This document shows, piece after piece, positions 38,664 to 46,469 of a stretch of DNA of 64,000 nucleotides. Position numbers and translations under genes: made by a program. Every line of letters begins with the position of its first letter. Within the stretch, counting starts at the first letter, position 1. Below the pieces are notes generated by a model. The model was not told where the DNA came from, ran no database searches, and saw nothing but the letters and a program-made list of their open reading frames with translations. The DNA comes from Noviherbaspirillum sedimenti (GTDB taxonomy: Bacteria > Pseudomonadota > Gammaproteobacteria > Burkholderiales > Burkholderiaceae_D), in contig NZ_QYUQ01000002.1 of the NCBI RefSeq assembly GCF_003590835.1, forward strand, positions 1,798,001-1,862,000, given 5' to 3'.

Positions 38664-39578
38664 TTACTTGCCACCCCAGACGGTGCCGGCAGGATTGTTG
38701 ATCGGCACGCCGACCGCATTGCCGTATTCGGTCCAGGATCCGTCATAGTTGCGCACGTCATAGCCCAGCAGCTTTTTCAGTGCGAACCAGGTATGGCTGG
38801 AGCGCTCGCCGATGCGGCAATAGGTAATCACCGGCTTACTGCCGTCGATGCCCACCGCAGCATAGATTTTCTTGAGCTCTTCGACCGGTTTGAAGGTGCC
38901 ATCGGCTGCAACCGCCTGGCCCCAGGGCACATTGACGGCACCCGGCACATGGCCGGCACGGATCGCCAGTTCCTGCACGCCGGCCGGTGCGAACACCTTG
39001 CCGCTGTACTCATCGGCAGAACGGATATCGACCAGTGCGACATTGCTCTTCTTCTCTGCCACGGCAACGACGTCGGCCAGGCGCGCACGCAGGGCCTTGT
39101 TCGCTGGCTGAACCTTGACATTGCCGGCAGCCGGAACCTTGGCGACGGCGACCAGCGGACGGTTTTCCGCTTCCCATTTCTTGCGGCCGCCATCCAGCAG
39201 TTTCACGTTCTTGACGCCGTAGGTATCAAACACCCAGGCGCCCCAGGCGGCAAACCAGTTGTTGGTGTCGCCATACAGGACCACGGTACTGTCATTGCTG
39301 ACACCGGCGTCGCGCAGCAGTTTTTCAAAATTCGGCTGGCTGACGATATCGCGCTTGACTGGATCGACCAGGTCCGTATGCCACGTGAAATTGACCGCCC
39401 CCTGAATGTGACCACGCTCGAACTGACCGGGATTGACGCTCACTTCAATCAGGCGCAGTTTCGGATCGTTGATGTTCTTTTCCAGCCAGTCGGTGCTGAC
39501 CAGGAAGTCGCCAGGCGCCGCATGCGCAGTGCCCAGCAACAAACTGCCGACGAGCAGCAGTGATTTGACCAGTTTCAT
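38664..39578 (-). CDS. Periplasmic thiosulfate sulfurtransferase (tandem rhodanese)
   Basis: A 304-residue protein: signal peptide MKLVKSLLLVGSLLLGTAHA, an inactive N-terminal rhodanese domain (about 25-150, DSTVVLYGDTNNWFAAWG lacking the Cys) and a catalytic C-terminal domain with the loop ITYCRIGERSSHTWF. The CRIGERS loop favours thiosulfate sulfurtransferase over 3-mercaptopyruvate sulfurtransferase. GGGAG precedes the ATG. It forms a two-gene unit with the TsuA-like transporter. A CysB-type box begins 68 bp upstream (39646-39663). Confidence 0.92.
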   Translation of the reverse strand: MKLVKSLLLVGSLLLGTAHAAPGDFLVSTDWLEKNINDPKLRLIEVSVNPGQFERGHIQGAVNFTWHTDLVDPVKRDIVSQPNFEKLLRDAGVSNDSTVVLYGDTNNWFAAWGAWVFDTYGVKNVKLLDGGRKKWEAENRPLVAVAKVPAAGNVKVQPANKALRARLADVVAVAEKKSNVALVDIRSADEYSGKVFAPAGVQELAIRAGHVPGAVNVPWGQAVAADGTFKPVEELKKIYAAVGIDGSKPVITYCRIGERSSHTWFALKKLLGYDVRNYDGSWTEYGNAVGVPINNPAGTVWGGK

Positions 39579-39645
39579 TGTTGTTCTCCCTTGATGAATG
39601 AAATAGAGCCAGCGAACAGATTACAAGAGAAATTTGCCTATCAAC

Positions 39646-39663
39646 AACGAATCAAATCCGCTA
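39646..39663 (-). promoter_or_regulatory. Putative CysB-type box upstream of the rhodanese gene
   Basis: The plus strand reads AACGAATCAAATCCGCTA, 68 bp before the rhodanese start codon, the same spacing as at cysT and sbp. Confidence 0.55.
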
Positions 39664-39735
39664 TTGATACGTAAAAAACAGATATCAGCTTGCCTAAAAT
39701 CCTGTCTTCGCCAACCAACAATTTCCGCATAAGCA

Positions 39736-39753
39736 AGCGTGAATTGATTCGTT
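39736..39753 (+). promoter_or_regulatory. Putative CysB-type box facing the AprA-like operon
   Basis: The complement reads AACGAATCAATTCACGCT, so the box is oriented toward the plus-strand operon. An ATTTCCGCATAA half-site lies just upstream at 39721. It is 291 bp from the AprA-like start, with the GntR remnant between. Confidence 0.5.
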
Positions 39754-39837
39754 CCAAACCGCCCAATCGGTCGCTACGATCTTCGCCATTCATCGTTCAT
39801 AACCTGTCATGACAGGCTCGATAGAAAACTTGCCCCA

Positions 39838-40044
39838 CTGTCCGCCGCCCGTGAAGTAAAGCCGGGAACGGCGCTGCTGCGTATCGAGCGTTTGACATAC
39901 AGCGCCGACGGCAAGCCGCTGGATTTTGAACATTTGTATTTTCGCGGAGATGCATTCCAGTACCGGTTGAAAATCTCGCGGCGACTGGACCATCCGCCCT
40001 CGCATCAATTTCAGGGGAACGCCCCTGATCCAACCAGGAATTAA
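39838..40044 (+). pseudogene. C-terminal remnant of a GntR/HutC-type regulator (UTRA domain)
   Basis: Reading in the frame that contains GCC at 39847 gives AREVKPGTALLRIERLTYSA, DGKPLDFEHLYFRGDAFQYR and about 20 further residues to a TAA at 40042-40044. The G-T-x-L-L-R-I-E-R-L-T-Y pattern followed by D-G-K-P and Y-F-R-G-D is the end of the UTRA ligand-binding domain of HutC-type GntR regulators. The DNA-binding domain and most of the UTRA domain are gone. The stop overlaps the next ATG (TAATG), so the intact regulator was once coupled to the AprA-like gene and probably controlled it. Confidence 0.75.
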
Positions 40045-41798
40045 TGATGGAAACTCATATCCAGACCGTTGACGTGCTCGTGATCGGCGGCGGCACTGCC
40101 GGACCGATGGCGGCAGCCAAGGCCAAGGAAGCCAATCCGCAACTGCGGGTGCTGCTGCTGGAAAAAGCCAACGTCAAGCGCAGCGGCGCCATTTCGATGG
40201 GCATGGATGGCTTGAACAATGCCGTGGTGCCGGGCTTCGCCACACCCGAACAGTATGTCAAGGAAATCACGACCGCCAATGACGGCATCGTCAACCAGAA
40301 AACCCTGATGGCGTATGCGCAGAACAGCTTTCCGATGATCGAGGAACTCGACCGCTGGGGCGTGAAATTCGAAAAGGATGAAACCGGCGACTATGCCATG
40401 CGCAAGGTGCACCACATGGGCACGTACGTCTTGCCAATGCCGGAAGGTCACGACATCAAGAAAGTATTGTATCGGCGCCTCAAGCGCCAGCGCGTGGAAA
40501 TCACCAATCGTCTGGTCGCAACGCGCCTGCTGACGGCTGACGACGGCAGCATCGCTGGCGCCATGGCTTTCGATTGCCGCAGCGGCGATTTTCACGTAAT
40601 CCGCGCCAAGACCGTGGTGCTGTCGACCGGCGCTGCCGGCCGCCTTGGCCTGCCCGCCTCCGGCTACCTGTTCGGCACCTATGAAAACCCGACCAATGCC
40701 GGCGATGGCTACAGCATGGCGTACCACGCCGGCGCAGAACTGTCGGGGCTCGAATGCTTCCAGATCAACCCGCTGATCAAGGATTACAACGGCCCGGCCT
40801 GCGCCTACGTGACTGGCCCGTTTGGCGGCTTCACCACCAACAACAAGGGCGAGCGCTTCATCGAGAGCGATTACTGGAGCGGCCAGATGATGCAAGAGTT
40901 TTACAACGAACTACAAGGCGGCAACGGCCCGGTGTTCCTGAAACTGAACCACCTGGCCGAAGAAACTATCAGCACCATTGAAACCATCCTGCATACCAAT
41001 GAACGCCCCAGCCGCGGCCGCTTCCATGAAGGTCGCGGCACCAATTACCGCGAGCAGATGGTGGAAATGCATATTTCCGAGATCGGCTTCTGCAGCGGCC
41101 ACTCAGCCTCTGGCGTGTGGGTCAACGAGCATGCCGAGACCACGGTGCCAGGGTTGTACTCCGCCGGCGACATGGCATGCGTGCCGCACAACTACATGCT
41201 GGGCGCCTTCGTCTACGGCAAGCTCGCCGGCGAAAGCGCGGCGCGCTATTGCGCCGAAAAGCCGCTGGCCGATATTGACCAGGGCCAGGTCGAGCGGGAG
41301 CGCCAGCGCGTATGGGCGCCGCTGTCGCGCCGGGACGGCTTGCCGCCGAACCAGGTGGAATACAAGCTGCGACGCATGGTCAACGACTACCTGCAGCCGC
41401 CCAAGGTAACCCGCAAGATGGAAATCGGCTTGTCGCGCTTCGAAGCGATCCGCGAAGACCTGGACCGCCTGCAGGCGAACAATCCGCATGAATTGATGCG
41501 CGCACTGGAAGTGCACGCCATCCGCGACTGCGCCGAAATGGCGGCGCGGGCTTCGCTGTATCGCACGGAAAGCCGCTGGGGCCTGTACCACAACCGCGTT
41601 GATTATCCGGAACGCAATGACCGCGACTGGTTCGTTCATGTCCAGCTGAAAAAAGACAACGAGCAGATGACTTGCTTCAAGCGCGCCATCGAACCCTACA
41701 TCGTCGCGCTCGATGAAAATGAAAAAACCGCCTATCAGCGTTTGCGCATCAACAAGGAAGCCGACGCGCAAACCAGCAACCAGGCGCATGCCGCCTGA
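40044..41798 (+). CDS. AprA-like FAD-dependent oxidoreductase
   Basis: A 584-residue flavoprotein of the fumarate reductase/APS reductase alpha family. The FAD-binding GGGTAGPMAAAKAKEAN lies at about residue 15. AprA-like landmarks follow: EKANVKRSGAISMGMDGLNN, the GHSASGVWV segment (matching the G-S-H-S-G region of AprA with its active-site His), the second FAD motif YSAGDMA, and the C-terminal helical part HELMRALEVHAIRDCAEMAA then RWGLYHNRVDYPERNDRDWF. From memory, an AprA arginine near the FAD/AMP site is not conserved in the ECFQINPLIKDYNGP stretch, so it is probably not a true adenylylsulfate reductase. AGGA precedes the ATG. It heads a seven-gene unit with an ABC importer. Confidence 0.85.
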   Translation: MMETHIQTVDVLVIGGGTAGPMAAAKAKEANPQLRVLLLEKANVKRSGAISMGMDGLNNAVVPGFATPEQYVKEITTANDGIVNQKTLMAYAQNSFPMIEELDRWGVKFEKDETGDYAMRKVHHMGTYVLPMPEGHDIKKVLYRRLKRQRVEITNRLVATRLLTADDGSIAGAMAFDCRSGDFHVIRAKTVVLSTGAAGRLGLPASGYLFGTYENPTNAGDGYSMAYHAGAELSGLECFQINPLIKDYNGPACAYVTGPFGGFTTNNKGERFIESDYWSGQMMQEFYNELQGGNGPVFLKLNHLAEETISTIETILHTNERPSRGRFHEGRGTNYREQMVEMHISEIGFCSGHSASGVWVNEHAETTVPGLYSAGDMACVPHNYMLGAFVYGKLAGESAARYCAEKPLADIDQGQVERERQRVWAPLSRRDGLPPNQVEYKLRRMVNDYLQPPKVTRKMEIGLSRFEAIREDLDRLQANNPHELMRALEVHAIRDCAEMAARASLYRTESRWGLYHNRVDYPERNDRDWFVHVQLKKDNEQMTCFKRAIEPYIVALDENEKTAYQRLRINKEADAQTSNQAHAA

Positions 41799-41809
41799 AA
41801 GAGAAGACC

Positions 41810-42043
41810 ATGCCAACCGCCATCAATATCACCAGCGTCCCGGTCAGGGTCGATGAAGAAAAATGCATTGCCGAAAAAGGCTGCACCGTGTGCGTCGATG
41901 TCTGCCCGCTCGACGTGCTGGCGATCGACCTCGTCAAGGGCAAGGCTTACATGAAATTCGATGAATGCTGGTACTGCATGCCATGTGAAAAGGATTGCCC
42001 CACCGGCGCCGTCCACGTCGATATCCCGTATTTGCTGCGTTAA
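41810..42043 (+). CDS. Short AprB-like ferredoxin, two [4Fe-4S] clusters
   Basis: A 77-residue protein with two cluster motifs: CIAEKGCTVCVDVCP and CWYCMPCEKDCP. The linker KGKAYMKFDECWYC and the segment PTGAVHVDIPY match the corresponding part of AprB, the electron-transfer subunit of APS reductase, but the C-terminal tail of AprB (about 70 residues that wrap AprA) is missing. It is 11 bp from the AprA-like gene with AAGAGAAG as ribosome site. It very probably carries electrons to or from that flavoprotein in the cytoplasm. Confidence 0.9.
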   Translation: MPTAINITSVPVRVDEEKCIAEKGCTVCVDVCPLDVLAIDLVKGKAYMKFDECWYCMPCEKDCPTGAVHVDIPYLLR

Positions 42044-42096
42044 TGAAGTGCCTTGAAGTAGAAGTGATCCGAAAATAACCACTCTGGGAGAAGTAA

Positions 42097-43497
42097 ATGC
42101 AACTGCATAAAAAACTGCTGGGCCTGGCCCTGGTACTCGCCTTCGGCAGCGCCAACGCCGAAACCATCCGCATCGCCATCGGCACGCAAGATACCACCAT
42201 CAATTGCGCCACCGGCGGTCTGCTGATCCGCGAACTGAAACTGCTCGAAAAATACCTGCCGCGCGACGGCAAGTACAAGGATGCGCAATATGACATCCAG
42301 TGGAAGAACTTCACCTCGGGTGCGCCGCTGACCAATGAAATGGTCGCCGGCAAGCTCGACTTCGGTTCGATGGCCGACTTCCCCGGCTCCTTCAACGGTG
42401 CAGCGCACCAGAAAGCCGGCAAGCAGAGCATCTTCATCAATGTCCTGTCCGGCAGCACGCTGGGCAGCGGCAACGGCATCGTGGTGCCGAAATCATCGCC
42501 GGTGCAGTCGATCTCGGAATTGAAAGGCAAGACGATTTCCGTGCCGTTCGCATCGACTTCGCATGGCATGCTGCTGCGCGCCATCAAGTCACAGGGCTGG
42601 GACCCGGAAAAAGATGTGACCATCACCACCCAGTCGCCGGAAGTCGCCGGCTCCGCCTTGCAAAGCAACAAGATCGAAGCCCATGCCGACTTCGTGCCGT
42701 TTGCCGAACTGTTTCCGCACCGCGGCTATGCCCGCAAGATCTTCGACGGTTCGCAAGCCAATGCGCCGACCATGCATGGCAGCCTGGTCGATGCCGAATA
42801 CGCCAAGAAATATCCGGAAATCGTGGTCGCCTACCTGCGCGCAGCCATCGAGGCTGACCGCATTATCGCTGCCGAACCGGAAAAGTACAGCGAACTGATC
42901 GCCAAGGTCACCGGCATCGAAGCCGAAGTCAACTACCTGTTCCATGGCCCGCTTGGCTTGCAAACCCGCGATCTGAGCTGGAAACCGGAATACCGCCAGG
43001 CGGTGAAGACGTCGATTGAAACCCTGCGCCTGCTCAAACGCACCGACAGCGATATCGACGTCAATGCCTTCATCAACGATCAGTACCTCCGCACCGCCTT
43101 CAAGCAAGCCAGCCTGAACTATGACGCCCAGTTGAAGAACTACGCCAAGCTGCCGCTGACTGCCAAGGACGCCGTCACCGGCAAACCGATCGCAGATCCG
43201 AAGCGCGTCGCGCAGATATGGGTCGAGGGTGAACCGCTGGTGCGCCATTATGCAACGGCGGAAACCGCCTTTGCCGAAGCCCGCAAACTGGAAAAGGCCG
43301 GCAAGAAGATCCGCACCGTGTATGCGCATGACCGCGAAACCGGCCTGAAGCTGCTGGCCGGCGATGCCTGGTTCGTTGCCCACGGCAAGAATGAAGTCAG
43401 CGCCTTCCTGCTGAAGGCATCCGCCGAGGCATGGGCCCAGAAGAACAAGGGCAAGGTGCTGGATTTCGACACCGCCAAGGCCGGCATTGCCAGCTGA
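42097..43497 (+). CDS. SsuA/TauA-type binding protein fused to a NosL-like domain
   Basis: A 466-residue periplasmic protein. Signal peptide MQLHKKLLGLALVLAFGSAN-A, then a binding domain (about 22-340): IRIAIGTQDTTINCATGGLL, MVAGKLDFGSMADFPGSFNG, SISELKGKTISVPFAST. SsuA proteins end near here; this one has about 120 more residues. The last 70 (KIRTVYAHDRETGLKLLAGD, AWFVAHGK, ASAEAWAQKNKGKVLDFDTA) match the NosL pattern of a V-x-D-x-x-T-G strand, D-A-W-F-V, and A-x-x-x-A-x-x-x-G-G-K-V-L-x-F-D. NosL domains bind copper in nitrous-oxide reductase assembly, but no Cys/Met metal motif is obvious here. GGGAGAAG precedes the ATG. Domain assignment of the C-terminus is inference. Confidence 0.85.
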   Translation: MQLHKKLLGLALVLAFGSANAETIRIAIGTQDTTINCATGGLLIRELKLLEKYLPRDGKYKDAQYDIQWKNFTSGAPLTNEMVAGKLDFGSMADFPGSFNGAAHQKAGKQSIFINVLSGSTLGSGNGIVVPKSSPVQSISELKGKTISVPFASTSHGMLLRAIKSQGWDPEKDVTITTQSPEVAGSALQSNKIEAHADFVPFAELFPHRGYARKIFDGSQANAPTMHGSLVDAEYAKKYPEIVVAYLRAAIEADRIIAAEPEKYSELIAKVTGIEAEVNYLFHGPLGLQTRDLSWKPEYRQAVKTSIETLRLLKRTDSDIDVNAFINDQYLRTAFKQASLNYDAQLKNYAKLPLTAKDAVTGKPIADPKRVAQIWVEGEPLVRHYATAETAFAEARKLEKAGKKIRTVYAHDRETGLKLLAGDAWFVAHGKNEVSAFLLKASAEAWAQKNKGKVLDFDTAKAGIAS

Positions 43498-43525
43498 TCA
43501 ATGAGCAACCAAGCGGAGTCCTGAC

Positions 43526-44347
43526 ATGGCCAGCACGAGCCTCAACCTCCCCGGCGCAGCGAAGCTGCAACTGACCGGCCGCCTGCTGTTGCGGGTAATC
43601 TCCATCGCCGCCTGCGTCCTGGCCTGGCACTGGGCGTCAACGCGGCACATCAACCTGGGCCTGGTGACATTCCAGAATGTTCCCCCGCCCAAGGACGTGC
43701 TGCAGGCGGCGCTCGACCTGATCCAGTCGCCCAGGCTGGCGCAGCATCTGTCGGCCAGCGTGTACCGCGTGTTTGCCGGCTTTGCCGGCGCCGCGGTGGC
43801 AGGCATCCTGCTGGGCCTGGTGATTGGCCGCTCGCGCTGGCTGGAGGATGTGCTGCTGCCGCCGCTGGAAGTGCTGCGGCCGATTCCGGCCGTGGCCTGG
43901 ATTCCGCTTGCCATCCTGATGTTTCCCTCGTCGGAAATGTCGATGATCTATATCACCTTTATCGGCGCGCTGTTTCCGATCCTGCTCAACACCATCCACG
44001 GCGTGGAAGGCGTCGATCCACGCCTGATCGCCTCCGCCCGCAGTCTGGGCGGCAGGCGGCGCGCCATTTTCACCGAAGTGATCCTGCCCGCCGCCGCGCC
44101 CAACATTGTCACCGGTCTGTCAATCGGCATGGGCACCGCCTGGTTCTGCCTGGTGACTGCCGAAATGATTTCCGGCCAGTTCGGCATCGGCTATTACACC
44201 TGGGCTTCGTACACCATCCAGAATTACGCCGAGATCGTGGTGGGCATGCTGTTCATCGGTGTCATCGGCATGGGCAGCAGCGCGCTGGTCAAGAAAATTG
44301 GCAATGCGCTGATGCCCTGGTATCTGCTGCAAAGGAAAAAAACATGA
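43526..44347 (+). CDS. SsuC/TauC-like ABC transporter permease of the AprA-like cluster
   Basis: A 273-residue inner-membrane permease with about six spans (LLLRVISIAACVLAWHWAST; PIPAVAWIPLAILMFPSSEM). The EAA-type loop is PRLIASARSLGGRRRAIFTE. It has GGAG 8 bases before the ATG and overlaps the ATPase start by 4 bp. It forms the channel for the NosL-fused binding protein's ligand. Confidence 0.92.
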   Translation: MASTSLNLPGAAKLQLTGRLLLRVISIAACVLAWHWASTRHINLGLVTFQNVPPPKDVLQAALDLIQSPRLAQHLSASVYRVFAGFAGAAVAGILLGLVIGRSRWLEDVLLPPLEVLRPIPAVAWIPLAILMFPSSEMSMIYITFIGALFPILLNTIHGVEGVDPRLIASARSLGGRRRAIFTEVILPAAAPNIVTGLSIGMGTAWFCLVTAEMISGQFGIGYYTWASYTIQNYAEIVVGMLFIGVIGMGSSALVKKIGNALMPWYLLQRKKT

Positions 44348-45189
44348 GCAACAATGCTAGCCAGGGCAAGATCGAGATCGACCGTGTGCACATCCGGCTG
44401 GGCGCAGGCAAACAGGAATTTGAAGCCCTGCAGGATGTGTCGATTTCGGTTGCACCGGGTGAGTTCGTTTGCATACTCGGGCCTTCCGGCTGCGGCAAGT
44501 CGACGCTGCTCGGCGCGCTTGCCGGCCATCTGGCGCCAAGCCAGGGCAGCGTCCGCGTCGATGGCCTGCCGGTCAGCGGACCGCACCCGGACCGCGGCCT
44601 CGTGTTCCAGCATCACACGCTCTTCCCCTGGAAGAAAGTCGTGGAAAACGTCGCCTTTGGCCTGAAAATGAAAGGCATCCCGCGCCGCCAGCGTCTGCAG
44701 CAGGCGCATGACCTGCTCAAACTGGTGGGACTGGAAGGCTTCGAAAACGTCTATCCCGGACAACTTTCGGGCGGCATGCAACAGCGCGTGGAAATTGCAC
44801 GCGTGCTGATCAACCATCCGCGCGTGATGCTGATGGATGAGCCTTTCGGCGCGCTCGATGCGCAAACCCGCCTCAAGATGCAGGAGCTGTTGCTTGAGGT
44901 CTGGGCGCGCATCCAGACCAGTATCGTCTTCATCACCCACGACATCGACGAGGCGCTGTTCCTGGCGGACCGCATCCTGGTGATGAGCCCGCGTCCCGGG
45001 CGCATTATCGAAGAGATCCCGCTCGAATTCGCCCGTCCGCGCAATGCGGAATTGCTGACTTCCAGCAGGTTCACCCAATTGAAACGGCATTGCATGGCAT
45101 TGCTGCACCCCGGGGCACATGTCGCTCCGCTGGAGCGTCTAAGTCCTCTGGGGGCGGTGCCGGCAAGCCTGCTGCAATTCGCAATTTAA
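44344..45189 (+). CDS. SsuB/TauB-like ABC transporter ATPase of the AprA-like cluster
   Basis: A 281-residue ATPase with Walker A GPSGCGKST, signature LSGGMQQRVEIARVL, Walker [17 protein letters not shown] and ITHDIDEA. It overlaps the permease stop (ATGA). The C-terminal 35 residues are a variable tail (HCMALLHPGAHVAPLERL). With the neighbouring permease and binding protein it makes a complete importer of the nitrate/sulfonate/taurine class. Confidence 0.92.
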   Translation: MSNNASQGKIEIDRVHIRLGAGKQEFEALQDVSISVAPGEFVCILGPSGCGKSTLLGALAGHLAPSQGSVRVDGLPVSGPHPDRGLVFQHHTLFPWKKVVENVAFGLKMKGIPRRQRLQQAHDLLKLVGLEGFENVYPGQLSGGMQQRVEIARVLINHPRVMLMDEPFGALDAQTRLKMQELLLEVWARIQTSIVFITHDIDEALFLADRILVMSPRPGRIIEEIPLEFARPRNAELLTSSRFTQLKRHCMALLHPGAHVAPLERLSPLGAVPASLLQFAI

Positions 45190-45200
45190 GGAACAAAACA

Positions 45201-46178
45201 GTGAGTCTGGTATTCAACGACGATCCTGAAATTCAGGCCATCCATGAAAGACTGCAGTCGCCGGATAATGAAGTGCGGCGGATTGCCATCCTGGATTTGA
45301 CGGACATTGCGGGCGATGAACATGCCGCGCTTTTCATCACTGCCTTGCAGGATGCTTACGCCCGGGTGCGCGCCGAAGCCGCGCGGGCGCTGGAGGCGTT
45401 CGAAAGCGATGCCAGCGTCGCCGGCCTGGTTGTGCTGTTAAGCGATGCCGATGCCGACGTGCGCGAAGCTGCGGCGCACAGCCTCAGCGAATTGAAAAAC
45501 TCCGCATCGGCGGATCTGCTGCTGGCGCATGCCAGCGCCGCCGATTCCTTCGTGCAAGTGGCGATTTTGCGCGCCTTGCGCGAATTGCGCGTGGCGGAAA
45601 GTTTCGAACCCGCGCTTGCCGCTCTGGGCAATGGTGATCCGGCAGTGCGCCGCGAAGCGGTTTCCGTCCTGGGCTATCTGAAGCGGCCAGCGGCACTGGC
45701 GCCCTTGACCGCTATCGCTGCCGGCGACGCCGATCCTGACGTGCGCCGGGCCGCGGTGGGCGCGCTCGGCTTTGCCACCGATGACTCGGTACTGCCGGCG
45801 CTGCTGTCGGCATTGCTGGATCCTGCATGGCAGGTACGCGAGGAAGCGGCGACGACGCTGGGCAAACTGCGTTTCCCCCAAGCTGCGCAAAGCCTGATTG
45901 AGGCGCTGCAAGACAGCTATTGGCAAACGCGCTTGCGCGCGGCGCGCAGCCTTGGCCGCTTGCGCAGCACGGCTGCCGTCCCGGCGCTGATCCTGACGCT
46001 GGCGCATGAAAACAGCAACCTGCGCAAGGAAACGGCGCTGGCGCTGGGCGAGATTGGGGTGGAAACGGCGCTGCCGGCGCTGGAAAGCCTGCAGGCTGAT
46101 CCCGATCCCGAGGTGCGCAAGTCGGTGCGCCTGGCGATCGAACAGATTCGTACAGCGTCCTGGCAGGAAATGCCGTAA
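45201..46178 (+). CDS. HEAT-repeat (PBS lyase-type) protein
   Basis: A 325-residue cytoplasmic protein made of about nine to ten HEAT-like repeats of roughly 31 residues, each with the A-x-x-x-L-G-x-L/D-P-x-V-R pattern (LSDADADVREAAAHSLSELK, NGDPAVRREAVSVLGYLK, AGDADPDVRRAAVGALGF, LDPAWQVREEAATTLGKL). PBS-lyase-type HEAT repeats act as scaffolds or in cofactor/metal-centre assembly. I choose the GTG at 45201, 11 bp after the ATPase stop with TAAGGA upstream; a longer frame overlaps the ATPase. Here it may help assemble or dock the AprBA-like complex; that is inference. Confidence 0.88.
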   Translation: MSLVFNDDPEIQAIHERLQSPDNEVRRIAILDLTDIAGDEHAALFITALQDAYARVRAEAARALEAFESDASVAGLVVLLSDADADVREAAAHSLSELKNSASADLLLAHASAADSFVQVAILRALRELRVAESFEPALAALGNGDPAVRREAVSVLGYLKRPAALAPLTAIAAGDADPDVRRAAVGALGFATDDSVLPALLSALLDPAWQVREEAATTLGKLRFPQAAQSLIEALQDSYWQTRLRAARSLGRLRSTAAVPALILTLAHENSNLRKETALALGEIGVETALPALESLQADPDPEVRKSVRLAIEQIRTASWQEMP

Positions 46179-46469
46179 ATGCCTTATCCGCAAGCACTGC
46201 GCAGCGATGCCCGTACCGCGCTGCTCGAAATTGTCTGGGATGACGGCACAACACAGCAACTGGATGGCGCGCTGCTGCGCCGCCAGTGCCCCTGTGCCGA
46301 CTGCAAAAGCATGCGCCAGCGGAGCAGCGATGCACTTGCGATCCACCCGCCAGCGAGCATCACAGATATCCGTCTGGTGGGCGCCTACGCCGCGCAAATC
46401 ATTTTCAGCGACGGCCACGAACGCGGCATTTTCCCCTGGGTGTACCTGAAGGAGCTGGATCAGGAATAA
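46179..46469 (+). CDS. DUF971-family protein (GBBH-like N-terminal domain)
   Basis: A 96-residue protein of the DUF971 fold (LLEIVWDDGTTQQLDGALLR, RQCPCADC, FSDGHERGIFPWVYLKELD). Domains of this type bind zinc or support Fe-S proteins and are found alone or fused to Mrp/ApbC and to gamma-butyrobetaine hydroxylase. The C-x-C-x-x-C set is a plausible metal site. The ATG follows the HEAT-protein stop directly, so it belongs to the operon. Its end overlaps the 3' end of the opposing SfnB-like gene by 10 bp. Confidence 0.9.
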   Translation: MPYPQALRSDARTALLEIVWDDGTTQQLDGALLRRQCPCADCKSMRQRSSDALAIHPPASITDIRLVGAYAAQIIFSDGHERGIFPWVYLKELDQE

